64,000 nucleotides of DNA from Bifidobacterium breve (GTDB lineage: Bacteria; Actinomycetota; Thermoleophilia; Solirubrobacterales; Solirubrobacteraceae), in assembly GCA_945878865.1 (NCBI GenBank), contig CAMCUD010000002.1, forward strand, positions 248,001 through 312,000, in the 5' to 3' direction. Positions 33,801 to 42,268 of the stretch are shown piece by piece. Position numbers and translations under genes: made by a program. Each line of letters starts with the position of its first letter. Position 1 is the first letter of the stretch. The notes under the pieces were generated by a model. That model did no database searches. It was not told where the DNA came from and saw nothing but the letters and a program-made list of their open reading frames with translations.

Positions 33801-35407
33801 CAGCACACCTGGAAGTCGGGCGAGGACGCAAGGAGATGCCGCAGCCCGTTCTGCCGCATCGCGCGGAAATCCGCCGACCCGACGCCGCTCGGGCGGGCCT
33901 GGTCGGCGTAGGCGCGCAGCACGCCGAGCGTGTCCGCGCCGATCGTCGGGTCGCCCCAGAAGCGCAGCGCCGCGGCGACGGCCTCCGCCGGGGTCTCGGT
34001 CGAGCCGCTGTACGAGCCGCTCGTCGCGGCGACGCCGTTCATCGCCTCGTAGACGAGGCCCCAGCGGCCCAGGTGGGTCGACGTGTCGAGCCAGCTCTGG
34101 TCCTTCCAGCCCGACACGTTCGGGGGGAAGAACAGCCGCTGGCCGGAGGGGTCGGCGCGCCAGCCCCAGTTCGTCGTCGTCACCCCGCGCCCGGCGGCGC
34201 GCAGCAGCCCCGCCGACAGCACGGCGGGCGGCTTGACCATCGACGGGCCCGTGTGGAAGTCGGGGTGCAGCAGGATCGCCTCGACGACGTCGGCGATCGA
34301 GCGCCCGCTCCACTCGTAGAGGGACTCGAGCGCCGTCTGGGTCTGCGCCGACGGCGGCGTCGGCACGAAGTACGACCACAGCTTCAGCACGAAGAACGAC
34401 CGGTGGTACGGGTTCTCCAGGCAGAGGTCGACGGCCGCCTGCCAGTCGAAGTTCCCGCGGCGCTGATACGCCTTGCCCGCCCACAGCGTCTTCGTGCCCT
34501 TGTCCTGCCAGTTGGCGTGCAGGCGGAAGTTCACGAGCCGGCCGTCGGCGTCGCTCCAGTCCGCGCGCCAGCCGGTGAGGCATCGCGCGAGCTCGCGGAC
34601 GTCTGCCTCGGTATAGGCGCCCCGGTCTGCGCCCAGGGTGAAGAGTTCCATGAGCTCGCGGGCGTAGTTCTCGTTCGGGCTGAACCGGCGGTTCTCGATC
34701 CCGTCGAGCCAGACGAGCATCGCCGGATCGACCGTCAGCTGCACGGCGAGGTCGCGGAACGACCCGAGCGCGCGGCGGCGCAGCAGCTCGTTCTGGTCGA
34801 TGGCGAGCCACTGCCCGACCTTGTCCGCGCTCGTGGCGAACCAGTCGTGGAAGACGAGCGTGAGGCGCTCGACGAGCTGCTGGTCGGAGCGCACCATCCG
34901 GTCGAGCCACCAGCAGTGGTCGTGGCTCCAGGCGTCGCGCGGCGCGAGCGCGACGGGCGCGGGGCCGACGAGGGTCGCGGCGCCCTGCGGCCGCGTCAGC
35001 GACTGCACGGCCGCCTCGAGGCCCATCGCGGCGAGACGATCGGCATCGGCGCGCCCCTTCGGCCCGAACCCGGCACGCCAGAGCAGGCGCTCGGCCTGCG
35101 CCGTCCCGAACGGGCCCTCGTAGACCTCCAGCCCGGCCGGACGCGGCGGCTTGGGCGGCGGCGTCGGGATCGGCCCGTCCGGCGTCGTGGGAGGGGGCGC
35201 GGCGGGGGACAGCGGACGCGGCGCCGGCGTCGTGGCGACCGGCGTCTTCTTCTGCTTCTTCTTCGCGTTCGCCTGCTGACGCTGCTTGGCCAGGCACTTC
35301 TTGTAGGCGCTGACCTTCTTCTTCGAAGCCCCCCTGCTGGGCTTCTTGCAGGCGACCTTCTTCGTCGCCTTCTTGCGCGTCTTCCCTGACGTCGTCCCTG
35401 CCGCCAC
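33800..35407 (-). CDS. DUF1800 protein with a Lys-rich N-terminus
   Basis: A 535-residue DUF1800 family member; the family function is unknown. The core shows AERLLWRAGFGPKGRADADRL, FHDWFATS, ENYARELMELFTLGADRGAYTEADVRELARCLTGW, NPYHRSFFVLKLW and FPPNVSGW, all characteristic. The first about 75 residues are unusual: about 50 residues rich in Lys with two Cys, then a Pro-rich stretch, and no hydrophobic signal. GTG 35407 is chosen because GGGGAGGGG lies directly upstream; the frame is open further. It heads a three-gene operon with DUF1501 and a cupredoxin. Confidence 0.85.
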   Translation of the reverse strand: MAAGTTSGKTRKKATKKVACKKPSRGASKKKVSAYKKCLAKQRQQANAKKKQKKTPVATTPAPRPLSPAAPPPTTPDGPIPTPPPKPPRPAGLEVYEGPFGTAQAERLLWRAGFGPKGRADADRLAAMGLEAAVQSLTRPQGAATLVGPAPVALAPRDAWSHDHCWWLDRMVRSDQQLVERLTLVFHDWFATSADKVGQWLAIDQNELLRRRALGSFRDLAVQLTVDPAMLVWLDGIENRRFSPNENYARELMELFTLGADRGAYTEADVRELARCLTGWRADWSDADGRLVNFRLHANWQDKGTKTLWAGKAYQRRGNFDWQAAVDLCLENPYHRSFFVLKLWSYFVPTPPSAQTQTALESLYEWSGRSIADVVEAILLHPDFHTGPSMVKPPAVLSAGLLRAAGRGVTTTNWGWRADPSGQRLFFPPNVSGWKDQSWLDTSTHLGRWGLVYEAMNGVAATSGSYSGSTETPAEAVAAALRFWGDPTIGADTLGVLRAYADQARPSGVGSADFRAMRQNGLRHLLASSPDFQVC

Positions 35408-35511
35408 GTCCCCTCCCCGGTAGGAAGCCGGTATGCATGGTGCGGCATGGACGCGAGCGCCTGGCCGTCCGTTCGAGTCCAGGTCGCACCGTCCAGGTCT
35501 GGCAAGGCACG

Positions 35512-35517
35512 TAGTCT
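35512..35517 (+). promoter_or_regulatory. Possible -10 box TAGTCT upstream of the amidase operon
   Basis: TAGTCT lies 11 nt before ATG 35529, which opens an 11-codon reading frame (35529-35564) whose TGA overlaps the amidase GTG start at 35561. This could be a small leader peptide translated before the amidase. Confidence 0.3.
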
Positions 35518-35560
35518 GTGCGGCGTTCATGCCGTCCCGATCGCCCGCCGCAGCCCACCG

Positions 35561-36931
35561 GTGACCGAGGCCCTCGCGTTCGCCGGGGTCGCGCGCCAGG
35601 CCGAGCTCATCCGCCGCGGGGAGGTCGACCCGGTCGCGCTCGTCGACCTCGCCCTCGACCGCATCGCGCGGATCGACCCGCAGCTCAACAGCTTCCGCGT
35701 GGTCTTCGCCGACCGCGCGCGGGCCGAGGCCGAGCGGGCCGCCGCGCGCGTGCGGCTGGGGGAGGACCTGCCGCTGCTCGGCGTGCCGATCGCGGTCAAG
35801 GACGACCTCCCCGTCGCCGGCGAGGTCCGCACCTACGGCTCGCGCGCCCATGGCCCCGCCGAGCCCGCTGACGCGCTCGCGGTCAGCCGGCTGCGTGCTG
35901 CCGGGGCGATCGTCGTGGGCATCACCCGCGTGCCGGAGCTCTGCATCTGGCCGTTCACCGAGACGCTCGCGGGCGGCGTCACGCGCAACCCGTGGAACCT
36001 CGACCGGTCGCCGGGCGGCTCGAGCGGCGGATCGGGCGCCGCGGTCGCCGCCGGGCTCGTCGGCCTGGCGACGGCGTCGGACGGCGCGGGCTCGATCCGG
36101 ATCCCGGCGGCGTGGAACGGTCTCTTCGGGCTCAAGCCGACCCGCGACCTCGTGCCGACCGACCCGTTCGCCGCGCCGTGGCGCGGACTGACCGTCTTCG
36201 GCGTGCTCACGCGGACGGTCGCCGACACGGCGCTGGGGCTGGAGGTCATGAGCGGCCGGCCGCTCGTCGACGAAGCCCGCCGCCCGGTCCGCCCGCTGCG
36301 CATCGCGCTGTCGGTCCGCTCGTCGCTGCCGATGCCTGTGCCGGTCGATCCGGCGTGGCGCTACGGCGCGCAGGCGACCGCGCAGCTGCTCGAGGAGCTC
36401 GGTCACGAGGTCATCGAGCGCGACTTCCACGTGGGGCCGAAGACGGTCGCGGCGATCTCGGCGCGCTACCTCACCGGCATCGCCGACGACGCCGCCGCGA
36501 TGGCGCACCCCGACCGCCTGGAGCGGCGGACGCGCGTGATGGCGCGCATGGGTAACGGCGCGCGGCATCTCCTGCCGACGATCGAGGGCTGGAACGCCGA
36601 CGTCATGGCGGAGTGCAGCGCGATCTTTGAGGACGTCGACGTGCTCCTGACCCCGGCGCTCGCGCAGCCGCCGCAAGAGGTGGGGACGTGGGAGGGGGTC
36701 GGCGCCCTGCGGACGCTCGAGGGCTCGCTGCGCCGCGTGCCGTTCTCGCCGCTGTGGAACGTCGCGGGCTTCCCGGCGGCCGTCGTCCCTGCGGGCCGCG
36801 ACGGTGACGACCTGCCGCGCGCCGTCCAGCTCGTCGCCCCCGCGGGCCGGGACGGGCTGCTGCTCGCGCTGGCCGCACAGATCGAGGAGGCCCGTCCGTG
36901 GGCCGGGCTGATCCCGCCGGTGGCCCGATGA
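35561..36931 (+). CDS. Amidase signature-family hydrolase
   Basis: A 456-residue amidase signature enzyme. The Ser-cisSer-Lys triad can be located: Lys in GVPIAVKDDLPVAG, the cis-Ser in SPGGSSGGSGAAVAAG and the nucleophile Ser in DGAGSIRIPAAWNGLFGLKPT. It lacks the features of GatA-specific loops that I would look for, and no gatB/gatC are nearby, so a catabolic amidase is more likely. GTG 35561 is the only plausible start near the fold. The stop overlaps the IMPase start (ATGA), forming an amidase-IMPase-rpiA operon. Confidence 0.87.
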   Translation: MTEALAFAGVARQAELIRRGEVDPVALVDLALDRIARIDPQLNSFRVVFADRARAEAERAAARVRLGEDLPLLGVPIAVKDDLPVAGEVRTYGSRAHGPAEPADALAVSRLRAAGAIVVGITRVPELCIWPFTETLAGGVTRNPWNLDRSPGGSSGGSGAAVAAGLVGLATASDGAGSIRIPAAWNGLFGLKPTRDLVPTDPFAAPWRGLTVFGVLTRTVADTALGLEVMSGRPLVDEARRPVRPLRIALSVRSSLPMPVPVDPAWRYGAQATAQLLEELGHEVIERDFHVGPKTVAAISARYLTGIADDAAAMAHPDRLERRTRVMARMGNGARHLLPTIEGWNADVMAECSAIFEDVDVLLTPALAQPPQEVGTWEGVGALRTLEGSLRRVPFSPLWNVAGFPAAVVPAGRDGDDLPRAVQLVAPAGRDGLLLALAAQIEEARPWAGLIPPVAR

Positions 36932-37704
36932 GCCCGCGTCCGGTCGCGCTGCGCGTCATCGCCTCCGAGGCCGCGCGTGCCGCGGGCGACGAGCTGCTCG
37001 CACGCTTCCGCTCCCGTGACGAGCTCGTGGTCCGCGCGAAATCCTCGCCGACCGACATGGTCTCGGAGGCCGACGAGGCGGCCGAGGCGGCGATCCGCCG
37101 GATCCTCGGCGCCCGCCGTCCCGACGACGCGATCCTCGGCGAGGAGGGCGGGCGGACCGGCGACGGCGAGCTGGAGTGGGTCGTCGACCCGCTCGACGGC
37201 ACGACGAACTTCCTCTACGGCATCCCGGCGTGGTGCGTGAGCGTCGCGGTGCGCGACGCCGAGGGCGGGATCGCCGGCGTCGTCTTCGATCCGGTGCGCG
37301 ACGAGGTCTTCGCCGCCGAGCGCGGTGGCGCGGCAACGATGAACGGTGAGGCGCTTCGGCGCGATGATGATCCGGAACTCGCGGTGTCGCTGATCGGAAC
37401 CGGCTTCGGGTACGACGCCGCGGTGCGCGAGCGCCAGGCGGCTGTGGCGGCGGCGCTGCTGCCGCGGGCACGCGACCTGCGACGTGTCGGCGCGGCCGCG
37501 CTCGATCTCGCGTGGTGCGCCGCCGGGCGCCTGGACGGCTACTACGAGCGCGGCGTCAAGCCCTGGGACATCGCGGCCGGCGCGCTGATCTGCGAGCGCG
37601 CCGGGCTCGACGTCCGGGTGCTCCCCGAGACCGGCGAGCTTCCGTCGGGCTTGCTCGCCGCGCCGCCGCGTCTGGCCGCCGAGCTGGAGAGGATCGTCGG
37701 ATGA
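36928..37704 (+). CDS. Inositol monophosphatase family protein
   Basis: A 258-residue Mg-dependent sugar phosphatase. The metal-binding motifs are complete: the GEEGG glutamate, WVVDPLDGTTNFLYGIP and the C-terminal KPWDIAAGALI. Family members act on inositol-1-phosphate, histidinol phosphate, fructose-1,6-bisphosphate or NADP, and the choice cannot be made here. Its ATG overlaps the amidase stop and its stop overlaps the rpiA start (both ATGA). Linkage with rpiA hints at sugar-phosphate metabolism. Confidence 0.9.
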   Translation: MSPRPVALRVIASEAARAAGDELLARFRSRDELVVRAKSSPTDMVSEADEAAEAAIRRILGARRPDDAILGEEGGRTGDGELEWVVDPLDGTTNFLYGIPAWCVSVAVRDAEGGIAGVVFDPVRDEVFAAERGGAATMNGEALRRDDDPELAVSLIGTGFGYDAAVRERQAAVAAALLPRARDLRRVGAAALDLAWCAAGRLDGYYERGVKPWDIAAGALICERAGLDVRVLPETGELPSGLLAAPPRLAAELERIVG

Positions 37705-38402
37705 GCTACACCCCGCACGCCGCGCCGTTCCTCGCGTGGCCCGCGTCGATCGCGTCGCTGGAGGAGAAGACCCGCGTCGCGCGCGAGATCGCCGCCCGCG
37801 CGGTTGATGGTGAGATCGTGGGGATCGGCTCAGGCACCGCCGCGTACCTCGTGCTCCAGCGCCTGGCCGAGCGCCGGCGCGAGGAGGGCCTCGCGCTGCG
37901 CGTGGTCGGGACCTCGCACGAGATCGAGATCGCCGCCGTGCAACTCGGCGTCGATGTCCTGCCGCTCGGGCAGGTCACCCCGGCATGGATGGTTGACGGC
38001 GCCGATGAGGTCGATCCGGCGGGCCGGATTCTCAAGGGCCGGGGCGGCGCGCTGTTCCGCGAGAAGCTGTTGTGGTCCTCGTGCGAGACCCGGCTGCTGG
38101 CGATCGACCCGTCGAAGCGCGTCGGGCGCCTGGGCACCAAGTTCTCCGTGCCGATCGAGGTGCACCCGTCGTGCGTCACCACCGTGGTCGCGCGCGCGAT
38201 CGAACTCGGCGCGGCACGCGCTGAGCTGCGGATGGGCAACGGCAAGGACGGCCCGGTCGTCACGGAGACGGGCTTCCTCCTGCTCGAGGCATCGTTCGAC
38301 GACGGGGTGCCGCCGTCGTTCCACGAGCAGGTGAAGCTGCTCCCGGGCGTGCTGGAGACCGGGCTGTTCGAGGGCTACGCCGTGGAGATCGTCGGCGCCT
38401 GA
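37701..38402 (+). CDS. rpiA: Ribose-5-phosphate isomerase A
   Basis: A 233-residue enzyme interconverting ribose-5-phosphate and ribulose-5-phosphate in the pentose phosphate pathway. Diagnostic motifs are GIGSGTAAYL (phosphate loop), MVDGADEVDPAGRILKGRGGALFREKL with the catalytic Asp and Lys/Glu region, and MGNGKDGPVVTETGF. The start overlaps the IMPase stop. The stop codon abuts, in convergent orientation, the stop of the F420-dependent oxidoreductase gene. Confidence 0.93.
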   Translation: MSYTPHAAPFLAWPASIASLEEKTRVAREIAARAVDGEIVGIGSGTAAYLVLQRLAERRREEGLALRVVGTSHEIEIAAVQLGVDVLPLGQVTPAWMVDGADEVDPAGRILKGRGGALFREKLLWSSCETRLLAIDPSKRVGRLGTKFSVPIEVHPSCVTTVVARAIELGAARAELRMGNGKDGPVVTETGFLLLEASFDDGVPPSFHEQVKLLPGVLETGLFEGYAVEIVGA

Positions 38403-38792
38403 TCAGCCGCCGTGCACGGAGACGTGCTCGGGGGCGATCGTGAAGCGCACGCGCTGCTCTCCGGGCTGGCGGAACGGGTACTCGTCCTGGCCGAGGTACT
38501 TCTTGGCCATCGCGTTGATGTGCTCGTCGGCCGTCTCGTGGTCCTCCCCGGCGAGGCGCCCGCGGATCATCGCGTAGCGGTACGGGTTCTCCTTGTCGGC
38601 AACGAGGATCGTGATGCGCCCGTCGCGGCGGAGGTTCGCCGGCCACGCGCGACCCTCGGCGCTGTTGAGCACGACGTTGTCGCCGTCGACGTCGACCCAC
38701 ACGAGCGCGGCGTGCGGCGAGCCGTCCTTGCGCAGCGTCGAAATGTGAGCGAAGTTCGGGGCCTGCAGCAGCTCAGCGGCCTGCGTATCCAT
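38403..38792 (-). CDS. PPOX-class F420-dependent oxidoreductase
   Basis: A 129-residue split beta-barrel protein of the flavin/deazaflavin oxidoreductase (PPOX) superfamily. The pattern FAHISTLRKDGSPHAALVWVDVDGDNVVLNSAEGRAWPANLRRDGRITILV is typical of actinobacterial F420-binding members; cofactor use is inferred. It fits the F420 biosynthetic and reductase genes found elsewhere in the window. There is no signal peptide. It is convergent with rpiA with no spacer. Substrate unknown. Confidence 0.87.
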   Translation of the reverse strand: MDTQAAELLQAPNFAHISTLRKDGSPHAALVWVDVDGDNVVLNSAEGRAWPANLRRDGRITILVADKENPYRYAMIRGRLAGEDHETADEHINAMAKKYLGQDEYPFRQPGEQRVRFTIAPEHVSVHGG

Positions 38793-38873
38793 CGTGCTCC
38801 TCCTCGGTGAGGTGGTGTCTGGGTGCCACGAAGGCTACGAGCCTGCGCTGGTCGTCGATGACTCTGTGCCGGG

Positions 38874-39650
38874 TCAGGACTTCGGGCCGATGAAGCGGTC
38901 GAGCTCCTCGACGGACCGGCGGCGTGAGACGTTCGTCGTGTACCGCCCGCTTGCGCGCCACTCGACGCCGACGCGCTCGCACGCGTCGCGGAAGATCGCG
39001 TGGATGTCCTGCGAGCGGTTGGAGAACTGGTAGCGGGGATAGAAGTACGTCTTCTTCGGCATGGTCGCGCGGTTCATGACGCGGCAGCCATCGGAGTGGA
39101 TGAGGCCGCGGAGGAGGGCCTCGGGCTCCCAGCTCACGATCCACATCTGCCAGGGCTCGAGGAGGATGCGCCGTGTGTGTTTCAGCCCTGGGCCGTGCTG
39201 CGGGAACAGACACGGCATGTGTCGACAGTACGCAGACACGTCGAGACAGTTGGCGCCGCGGTGCGGGACGAGCCCCACCTGTCGGCCGGGGATGACCTCC
39301 CGGATAGCCGCCGCACACTCGTCGATGATCCCCGGGTACGCCGTATCGAGCGTGATGCGCAGGCGGAAGACTCCCCGCTTGGCTGCCACGATGGAGCCGT
39401 CGCCGAGGTACATGCCGAGCAGGTATGCGTACTCGCGCTGGGGCAACGTGCTCAGAAGGTCGCCGGCGACACCGCACGACTCGCACCGCGAGGTCGGGCG
39501 GGTCGGCTCACCTCCGGTCCACGGGCCGGGACGGTGCACCCACGACACGATGGTCGCGCGGGGGATGCCGAGGCGACGGCTGACCTCGGATTTCGACACG
39601 CCGGCGTCAACCAGGGTGAGTGCGGCGAGCCGCTCTTCCTGCGAACGCAT
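38874..39650 (-). CDS. Free-standing HTH/LAGLIDADG-type protein
   Basis: A 258-residue protein with an N-terminal helix-turn-helix (GVSKSEVSRRLGIPRATIVSWVHR, residues 17-40), a CESCG knuckle-like pair and two LAGLIDADG-type segments: YAYLLGMYLGDGSI (about 75-87) and EALLRGLIHSDGCR (about 177-190), each with the acidic residue expected for metal binding. Between them is the conserved-looking CLFPQHGPGLKHTR. I recall similar stand-alone proteins in many actinobacteria; whether they are homing endonucleases or regulators is unclear. ATG 39650 avoids overlap with the tRNA gene just upstream. No intron or intein is visible around it. Confidence 0.8.
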   Translation of the reverse strand: MRSQEERLAALTLVDAGVSKSEVSRRLGIPRATIVSWVHRPGPWTGGEPTRPTSRCESCGVAGDLLSTLPQREYAYLLGMYLGDGSIVAAKRGVFRLRITLDTAYPGIIDECAAAIREVIPGRQVGLVPHRGANCLDVSAYCRHMPCLFPQHGPGLKHTRRILLEPWQMWIVSWEPEALLRGLIHSDGCRVMNRATMPKKTYFYPRYQFSNRSQDIHAIFRDACERVGVEWRASGRYTTNVSRRRSVEELDRFIGPKS

Positions 39651-39679
39651 GTTCGTATCGTATGCGCCCGTGCGGTCGA

Positions 39680-39753
39680 TGCCCGGGGTGGGATTCGAAC
39701 CCACACTTTACCGATTTTGAGTCGATCGCCTCTGCCAGTTGGGCTACCCGGGC
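39680..39753 (-). tRNA. tRNA with anticodon CAA (leucine by anticodon), short variable loop
   Basis: The minus strand folds into a complete cloverleaf: acceptor GCCCGGG (39753-39747) with CCCGGGC (39687-39681), a 3-bp D stem, anticodon stem ATCGA/TCGGT with loop CTCAAAA, a five-base variable loop AAAGT, T arm GTGGG-TTCGAAT-CCCAC and discriminator A. No CCA is encoded. Anticodon CAA reads the Leu codon UUG. Bacterial leucine tRNAs normally carry a long variable arm, which is missing here although the second tRNA 0.6 kb away has it. Confidence 0.85.
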
Positions 39754-39785
39754 GGGAAGCCGGTACAGCCTAAGGGAGTCCGCCG

Positions 39786-40268
39786 CTACGCCCAGGCGTT
39801 CGCGCTGCGCGTCGAGCCGTCGGGCATGCGCTCGACCTCGACGCTCCACCGCTGCGAGAACCCGCGCATCGCAAACGCGATGAGGAGGATCTGCAAGGGG
39901 ATCAGCACGATCGTGAGCAGCCCCAGCAGGTCTGCCGGCAGTGCCGGATCGGTGAACCCCGTCGCGTCACGCGCGAACCACGCGGGCGCCGCGATGACCG
40001 CGAAGATCAACCAGATCGCCGCCAGCGCCGCGGTGAGCGGCAGCATGCCGCTGCGCCAGTTCGAGACGAAGTACGCGAGCACGAGATAGATCGCGATGTA
40101 CACGATCTGCAGGTTCCGCCCGCCCGTCAGCACCGACCAGCCGCCGACCGTGATGACCGCCGTCACGGCGGCCGAGGCGAGCAGGAGCAGGATCACGATC
40201 GCGCGCGTCGACTTCGACGCCGCGGTCTCGCGGTTGGGGTGCTCCAGGATCACGTCGCTCTCCGCCAT
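39786..40268 (-). CDS. Four-helix membrane protein
   Basis: A 160-residue integral membrane protein with four hydrophobic segments (about residues 23-43, 55-68, 75-97 and 112-135) and short polar ends. I do not recognise a family. ATG 40268 is followed by a charged cytoplasmic-type N-terminus ([20 protein letters not shown]). It lies between two tRNA genes, transcribed towards the CAA tRNA and divergent from the second one. Confidence 0.72.
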   Translation of the reverse strand: MAESDVILEHPNRETAASKSTRAIVILLLLASAAVTAVITVGGWSVLTGGRNLQIVYIAIYLVLAYFVSNWRSGMLPLTAALAAIWLIFAVIAAPAWFARDATGFTDPALPADLLGLLTIVLIPLQILLIAFAMRGFSQRWSVEVERMPDGSTRSANAWA

Positions 40269-40329
40269 GACTGCGGACCTTACAATCGCGCGCGGTCCCG
40301 TGGTGCCGCCGAGGCGGCGGCAGGGCCGA

Positions 40330-40411
40330 GCGGGCGTGGTGAAATTGGTAGACACGCCAGCCTTAGGAGCTGGTGGCGCAAGCCGTGGGGGTTCGAGTCC
40401 CTCCGCCCGCA
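40330..40411 (+). tRNA. tRNA-Leu (anticodon TAG)
   Basis: A class II tRNA: acceptor GCGGGCG (40330-40336) with CGCCCGC (40404-40410), D arm with AAATTGGTAGA, anticodon stem CCAGC/GCTGG with loop CTTAGGA (anticodon TAG), a long variable arm TGGCGCAAGCCGT, T arm GGGGG-TTCGAGT-CCCTC and discriminator A. CCA is not encoded. All features are typical of bacterial tRNA-Leu reading CUA. Confidence 0.95.
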
Positions 40412-40433
40412 TCGTCATGCAAGGATCGAGCGC

Positions 40434-40796
40434 GTGAGCCCGACCAAGCACCGCATCTACACCACGAGCTTCGCGAGCGTCTACCCCCACTACGTCGCCA
40501 AAGCGGAGAAGAAGGGGCGGACGAAGGACGAGGTCGACACGATCATCCGCTGGCTCACCGGCTACACCCAGGCGGGCCTGGACGCGCAACTGGAGGCCAA
40601 GACCGACGTCGAGACGTTTCTCGCCGAGGCCCCCGAACCCAACCCCGCCCGGGAGACCATCACCGGCGTCGTCTGCGGCGTCCGCGTGGAGGAGGTCGAA
40701 GAGCCGACGATGCGCGAGATCCGCTACCTCGACAAGCTCATCGACGAGCTGGCCAGGGGCAAAGCGATGGAGAAGATCCTCCGCTCTGCTCCTTAG
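40434..40796 (+). CDS. DUF2200 family protein
   Basis: A 120-residue soluble protein. The sequence [41 protein letters not shown] is the signature of the DUF2200 family, which is widespread and uncharacterised. Its second half contains [44 protein letters not shown] 40434 begins 22 nt after the tRNA-Leu gene, so both may share a transcript. Confidence 0.85.
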   Translation: MSPTKHRIYTTSFASVYPHYVAKAEKKGRTKDEVDTIIRWLTGYTQAGLDAQLEAKTDVETFLAEAPEPNPARETITGVVCGVRVEEVEEPTMREIRYLDKLIDELARGKAMEKILRSAP

Positions 40797-40832
40797 CTCT
40801 CGCCGCGCTCGAAGCAGCCGCTATCGAATCAA

Positions 40833-40861
40833 TTGCTTCGACCAGTACACCGCTGTACACT
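40833..40861 (+). promoter_or_regulatory. Promoter TTGCTT-17-TACACT of the secreted lipase
   Basis: -35 TTGCTT (40833-40838) and -10 TACACT (40856-40861) are separated by 17 bp, 41 nt before the lipase ATG. The 3' part contains a repeat GTACAC-CGCT-GTACAC overlapping the -10, which could be an operator. Confidence 0.5.
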
Positions 40862-40902
40862 CCGCACCGTTCGGGAGAGACGGCCGGGGGAGAAGTCGTT
40901 CG

Positions 40903-42228
40903 ATGGGTATCAGGGTTGCGTCCGCCTGCGCGCGGGCGGTTGTCGTCGTGTTCGCGTGCGCCGGGCTCATTGCGCCCGCCACGGCCAGCGCCGTGCCGCG
41001 GCCGGCGGACGATCCGTTCTACGCGTACACGAGCAGCACGCCGCTCGCCGACCTCGCGCCGGGCACGGTCATCCGGTCGCGCGACGTCTCGTACCACGTG
41101 GCCGGCTTGGCGCTGCCGCTCTCGGCCAAGCAGCTGGCCTACCGCTCGACGAACATGCTCGGCGAGCCGATCGTCGCATCCACCACGCTCATCCGGCCTC
41201 CGGGTAAGAAGACCGTCAGCCGCGTCGTCTCCTACCAGTCGGCGTATGACTCGCTGAGCCCGAACGACCAGCCGTCGCACGTCATCGCAGGGGGCCCGGC
41301 CACGCTCGGGAGCGCGATCTCCACCCTGGAGTCCCTGGCCCTTCCGGCCTTCCTGCTCAACGGCTACGGCGTCGCGATTCCGGACACCGAAGGGCCGATG
41401 GCCGACTTCGCCGCAGGGCCCGAGTACGGGTACACGACGCTCGACGGCCTGCGCGCCGCGTTCAAAGCGAAGTACACGCGCATGACCGATGCGACGAAGG
41501 TCGTCCTCTTCGGCTACTCCGGCGGGGCGATCGGCACCGAATGGGCGGCCGAGCTCGCGCCGAGCTATGCGCCCGACGTCAACGAGCACCTGATCGGCGC
41601 GGCCATGGGCGGCGTGCTCGTCAAACCCTCGACGAACCTGCATTACGTCGACGGCAGCCCGCTCTGGGCGGGGGTCATGCCGATGGCGATCGTCGGTGTC
41701 GCGCGCTCGTTCCGCATCGACCTGCTGCCGTACCTCAGCGACTACGGGAAGAGCGTGTACCGCCGGCTCCAGCGGGTTGGCATCGTCGAAGCGCTCGCAA
41801 CCAACTCCGGCGTGACGTGGGCGAAGCTGGCCAAGCCGGAGTACCGCGAGCCGGAGAGCGTGGCCATCTACGTCGAGGCGGCGAACAAGCTCATCATGGG
41901 CTCGTACGGCACCCCGACGATCCCGCTGTTCATCGGCCAGGGCGCCAAGGGTGAGCTCGAGGGCACGAAGGGCAACCGTCCCGGGATCGGCAAGGGCGAC
42001 GGCGTGATGGTCGCCGGCGACGTGCGCAGTCTCGCGCGCAAGTACTGCGACCAGGGCGTGCCGGTGAAGTACCGCCAGTACGGCCAGGGCAGCCACGCGA
42101 CGACCGTCCTGAGTTGGGGGCCGCAGGCGATTCACTGGATCGACGCCCGGTTCAAGGGTGCCGTGGCGCCGCAGAATTGCGCGGAGATCGCGCCCGGCAA
42201 CTCGCTGGAGCCGATCGCGGTGAAGTGA
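40903..42228 (+). CDS. Secretory lipase-family protein
   Basis: A 441-residue exported alpha/beta hydrolase of the secretory lipase (LIP) family. The signal peptide spans about residues 1-29 (ending ATASA). The nucleophile elbow GYSGGA lies near residue 205, and QGSHATTVLSW near the end supplies the likely catalytic His. Segments such as RVVSYQSAYDSLSPNDQPSHV and LNGYGVAIPDTEGP match the family. Probable substrates are extracellular esters or triacylglycerols. A MarR-type regulator follows 53 nt downstream and may control it. Confidence 0.87.
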   Translation: MGIRVASACARAVVVVFACAGLIAPATASAVPRPADDPFYAYTSSTPLADLAPGTVIRSRDVSYHVAGLALPLSAKQLAYRSTNMLGEPIVASTTLIRPPGKKTVSRVVSYQSAYDSLSPNDQPSHVIAGGPATLGSAISTLESLALPAFLLNGYGVAIPDTEGPMADFAAGPEYGYTTLDGLRAAFKAKYTRMTDATKVVLFGYSGGAIGTEWAAELAPSYAPDVNEHLIGAAMGGVLVKPSTNLHYVDGSPLWAGVMPMAIVGVARSFRIDLLPYLSDYGKSVYRRLQRVGIVEALATNSGVTWAKLAKPEYREPESVAIYVEAANKLIMGSYGTPTIPLFIGQGAKGELEGTKGNRPGIGKGDGVMVAGDVRSLARKYCDQGVPVKYRQYGQGSHATTVLSWGPQAIHWIDARFKGAVAPQNCAEIAPGNSLEPIAVK

Positions 42229-42268
42229 CGGGGTCGCCGGGCGCGCCACCGGATGCCGCGCCCTCGGG

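Noticed and set aside
35408-36676. Upstream extension of the DUF1800 reading frame
   Set aside because: It is antisense to the amidase gene, whereas GTG 35407 has a strong purine-rich ribosome site directly upstream.
38793-40330. tRNA/LAGLIDADG region considered as an integrated mobile element
   Set aside because: There is no integrase, no direct repeat of a tRNA end, and composition is like the flanks.
40845-40860. Repeat GTACAC-CGCT-GTACAC as a specific regulator operator
   Set aside because: It overlaps the -10 box of a good promoter and occurs once; there is no second copy to support an operator.
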